From Bacteroidales bacterium (GTDB lineage Bacteria; Bacteroidota; Bacteroidia; Bacteroidales; F082): DNA of 64,000 nucleotides. The position numbers and the translations under genes were made by a program. The notes beneath the pieces are model-generated. The model was not told where the DNA came from. It did no database searches and was given only the letters and a program-made list of their open reading frames with translations. Positions 62,157-64,000 of this stretch are shown here, one piece after another (position 1 is the stretch's first letter; the number at the start of each line of letters is the position of its first letter). The stretch covers positions 25,824-89,823 of the forward strand of contig JAFUVT010000014.1 of assembly GCA_017477425.1 (NCBI GenBank). Reading direction: 5' to 3'.

Positions 62157-63896
62157 ATGAAACGACTCATCATCAACCTGTTTGCCCTGCTTTGTTCGGG
62201 GCTCGCCTTCGGGCAACACAACCTCACGTACCAATCCTACGCCAAAGGTGTCGCGGAACAAGACACAACCTACGTCAGAATTGTCGAAAACCACAACCGC
62301 CTGAAAATCTGCAACGTGACGGATTACCAGTCGGATCCCATCCCAGGACATTCAGAAAGCGTCACCTACGTGGATTACAGCTTGGATTCAGTCTACTCGC
62401 TGCTCCAGTTTTCTGATGAGAGCTATTACAGCGCCTACGCCTTTTCGGACAACGACGTGATTTTCAGCGAAGAAGGCACAGAGAAAGTGCTGGGCTACAA
62501 GTGCAAGAAATTTAAAACCAGCATCAATTCCAACACCATCGAGGTGTGGATGACGGAAAGCCTTGGTTTCGAGGCTACACCCATGCCCGGACTTGGCCGG
62601 TTGAACGGCGTAATGGTGCGTTGCGCCAGAAACGGCTCCTATATCACTGACCTGAAGCAAGTCACACAGCAAAAGTACGCTTTGGTCGATATGATTCCTG
62701 ACTACAAAGGCGAACGCAAAACGGCACGCGAGCTGGCGCAGATACGGAAAGACAAGCTCGTCATCCGCACATCCGTCTTCAAAGACGAAGTAATTCATTT
62801 TACTGATTATGAACCGATTGAAGGCGACATTCCTTTTGACACCGTTCTGCATTTCAGTCACGGCACCTTGATTCTCAAACGGATGATGCTGCCCAAGTTC
62901 CCCGAGCATTACCAACTCTTCGCCGAAATCCGCCAGCGTAGCAACGGCGATGCTTACGACCGCACGGCTTCCGTCTTCGTCATCCCGACGGAGAAAGCGA
63001 GAAGTTTCAAAGATGGCTTGCAACGTTTGGAAGCCCTGCCCACGTTTGTCGGCAAAGACGGCAAGGAATACCAAGGCATCAAGGCGGAGAAGGACTACCT
63101 GCCGCCCATCGAGTTGGTGCGTTTCTTCACCTCGTTTGGCGCGGGGCATTTCAACGACCGCGTACAGATTGACGGTTTGGAGTGGGCCGAAGAAAACTAC
63201 TACAAGCAGGAAATCAGCGAGTTGCGCGACCGTTTGCAAGGCGATGTGCTCATCGGAGCTTTCATCGGCAACTACGACAAAGGCGGGCACAAGCTTTCGC
63301 TCGACCTCCTTGCCTATCCCAACGACGAGAAATGGAAAGAGAAACCGCTGAAGCAGCATTCCATTCCTTTGTTCAACACTTGCAACGTATTGGAAATGAG
63401 CGGACAAAACTACGGTCGTCTGTTCGCCACCGATATGCTGGAAGTGGAGTTTGAAATCCCAGAAGGCGCTGAGAACGTGCGACTTCGCTACATCAGCACA
63501 GGTCACGGCGGTTGGGATAACGGCGACGAGTTCAACCCGAAGGAAAACACCATCTTCATCGACGGTGTGAAGCGCTTCACCCACACGCCCTGGCGCTGCG
63601 ACTGCGCCACCTTCCGCGATCAGAACCCAGTTTCTGGCAACTTCTGGAATGGCTTGTCCTCCTCCGACCTTTCGCGTTCGGGCTGGTGTCCCGGCACAGC
63701 CACCAATCCAGTCTATTTCGACCTCAGCGACCTGAAGCCCGGCATACACACCATACGTGTCGCCATCCCGCAAGGCATGGATGAAGGCACCAGCTTCAGC
63801 CATTGGATGGTGTCGGGCGTAGTGCTTTACGACAAGACAGACAAAAAGAAATCAAGCAATAGTAGTGATGCGTTAATTTTTGAAATTTGTTTGTAA
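62157..63896 (+). CDS. PNGase F-type peptide-N-glycosidase with extra N-terminal domain
   Basis: A 579-residue secreted amidase that would release N-glycans from glycoproteins. The signal peptide ends LAFGQ (20). Residues about 25-200 are not part of classical PNGase F and recall the GLPGLI family (LGYKCKKFK, IEVWMTESLGF, PMPGLGRLNGVMV). Residues about 220-560 match PNGase F: YDRTASVFVI (D268), TGHGGWDNGDEF (E458), PKENTIFIDG, TPWRCDCATFRDQNPVSGNF, SSSDLSRSGWCPGT and the end HWMVSGVVL. It lies 3 bases after the second chrA gene. Confidence 0.88.
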   Translation: MKRLIINLFALLCSGLAFGQHNLTYQSYAKGVAEQDTTYVRIVENHNRLKICNVTDYQSDPIPGHSESVTYVDYSLDSVYSLLQFSDESYYSAYAFSDNDVIFSEEGTEKVLGYKCKKFKTSINSNTIEVWMTESLGFEATPMPGLGRLNGVMVRCARNGSYITDLKQVTQQKYALVDMIPDYKGERKTARELAQIRKDKLVIRTSVFKDEVIHFTDYEPIEGDIPFDTVLHFSHGTLILKRMMLPKFPEHYQLFAEIRQRSNGDAYDRTASVFVIPTEKARSFKDGLQRLEALPTFVGKDGKEYQGIKAEKDYLPPIELVRFFTSFGAGHFNDRVQIDGLEWAEENYYKQEISELRDRLQGDVLIGAFIGNYDKGGHKLSLDLLAYPNDEKWKEKPLKQHSIPLFNTCNVLEMSGQNYGRLFATDMLEVEFEIPEGAENVRLRYISTGHGGWDNGDEFNPKENTIFIDGVKRFTHTPWRCDCATFRDQNPVSGNFWNGLSSSDLSRSGWCPGTATNPVYFDLSDLKPGIHTIRVAIPQGMDEGTSFSHWMVSGVVLYDKTDKKKSSNSSDALIFEICL

Positions 63897-64000
63897 CTTA
63901 TTGTAATATAGTATAATATAAGCGTTCTTTGATTTTTTGATTTGAAGTGAGTGAGTAACTTTGGGGCCTAAATCCCAAGGCTATGCATTCAGGAAGATAC
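63897..64000. other. Right-edge segment with a possible promoter
   Basis: No complete gene. TAACTTTG at 63956-63963, with TTTG 16 bases upstream (63936-63939), looks like a -33/-7 promoter. An ATG at 63983 could begin the next gene, but the reading leaves the window after about five codons. Confidence 0.35.

Overview
The window looks like chromosomal backbone from a strict anaerobe of the Bacteroidota, most likely order Bacteroidales. Direct support: almost every transcription unit is preceded by the Bacteroidota -7 element TAnnTTTG (mostly TACTTTTG, TATTTTTG, TACCTTTG, TATCTTTG); Shine-Dalgarno sequences are nearly absent; three secreted enzymes end in type IX secretion (T9SS) sorting domains; there are TonB-dependent receptors, a DUF6427-like membrane protein beside purD, a fused NfnA/NfnB-type ferredoxin:NADP oxidoreductase, and a PNGase F. 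No rRNA, tRNA, CRISPR array, transposase, integrase or phage gene was seen. No gap between genes exceeds about 225 bases.

Layout. 1-3.1 kb (minus): truncated glucose-1-phosphatase, aldo/keto reductase, MFS transporter. 3.2-4.9 kb (plus): tcdA and a short-chain dehydrogenase. 4.95-7.8 kb (minus): an acyl-AMP ligase, a carrier protein and a GNAT-like protein in one tight operon, resembling the acyl-activation and N-acylation part of bacterial ceramide synthesis. 7.9-18 kb: T9SS esterase, M16 lipoprotein protease, TonB-type barrel, then an RND exporter with a LolA-like partner. 18-26 kb (minus): a six-gene operon (GT4 glycosyltransferase, purD, DUF6427-like protein, rnhB, thioredoxin-like protein, GH3-beta-lactamase fusion). 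26-32 kb: a DUF5060/GH-A hydrolase, ahcY, a MATE pump, an SPFH protein. 32-42.6 kb (mainly minus): BtuB-like receptor, MORN-repeat protein, a small unknown protein, the NfnAB-type fusion, a TPR protein, gyrA, a T9SS SGNH hydrolase. 42.7-50.5 kb: clpC-cca-miaA with ATGA overlaps, a BadF-type kinase, speA. 50.5-56 kb (minus): long-chain acyl-CoA ligase, EamA transporter, EEP hydrolase, T9SS subtilase. 56-64 kb: trmD, rplS, an inserted DUF4143 ATPase, a small membrane protein, gltS, a split ChrA pair and PNGase F.

The most unusual structure is at rplS. The last 32 bases of rplS plus its terminator (57322-57409) recur as an 86/88 direct repeat at 58800-58887, bracketing an AT-richer AAA+/DUF4143 ATPase gene with its own promoter. 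The ATPase stop codon lies two bases before the second copy, so the gene uses the duplicated terminator. This looks like a cassette inserted at the rplS 3' end with regeneration of the target, and without an integrase.

A second theme is short palindromic REP-like elements of several types. Three lie in or across reading frames: in the gyrA acidic tail (PEPVEG), inside the BadF kinase gene (VETCHGASL), and over the MATE 3' end. Two more lie between genes, at 59.4 kb and between gltS and chrA.
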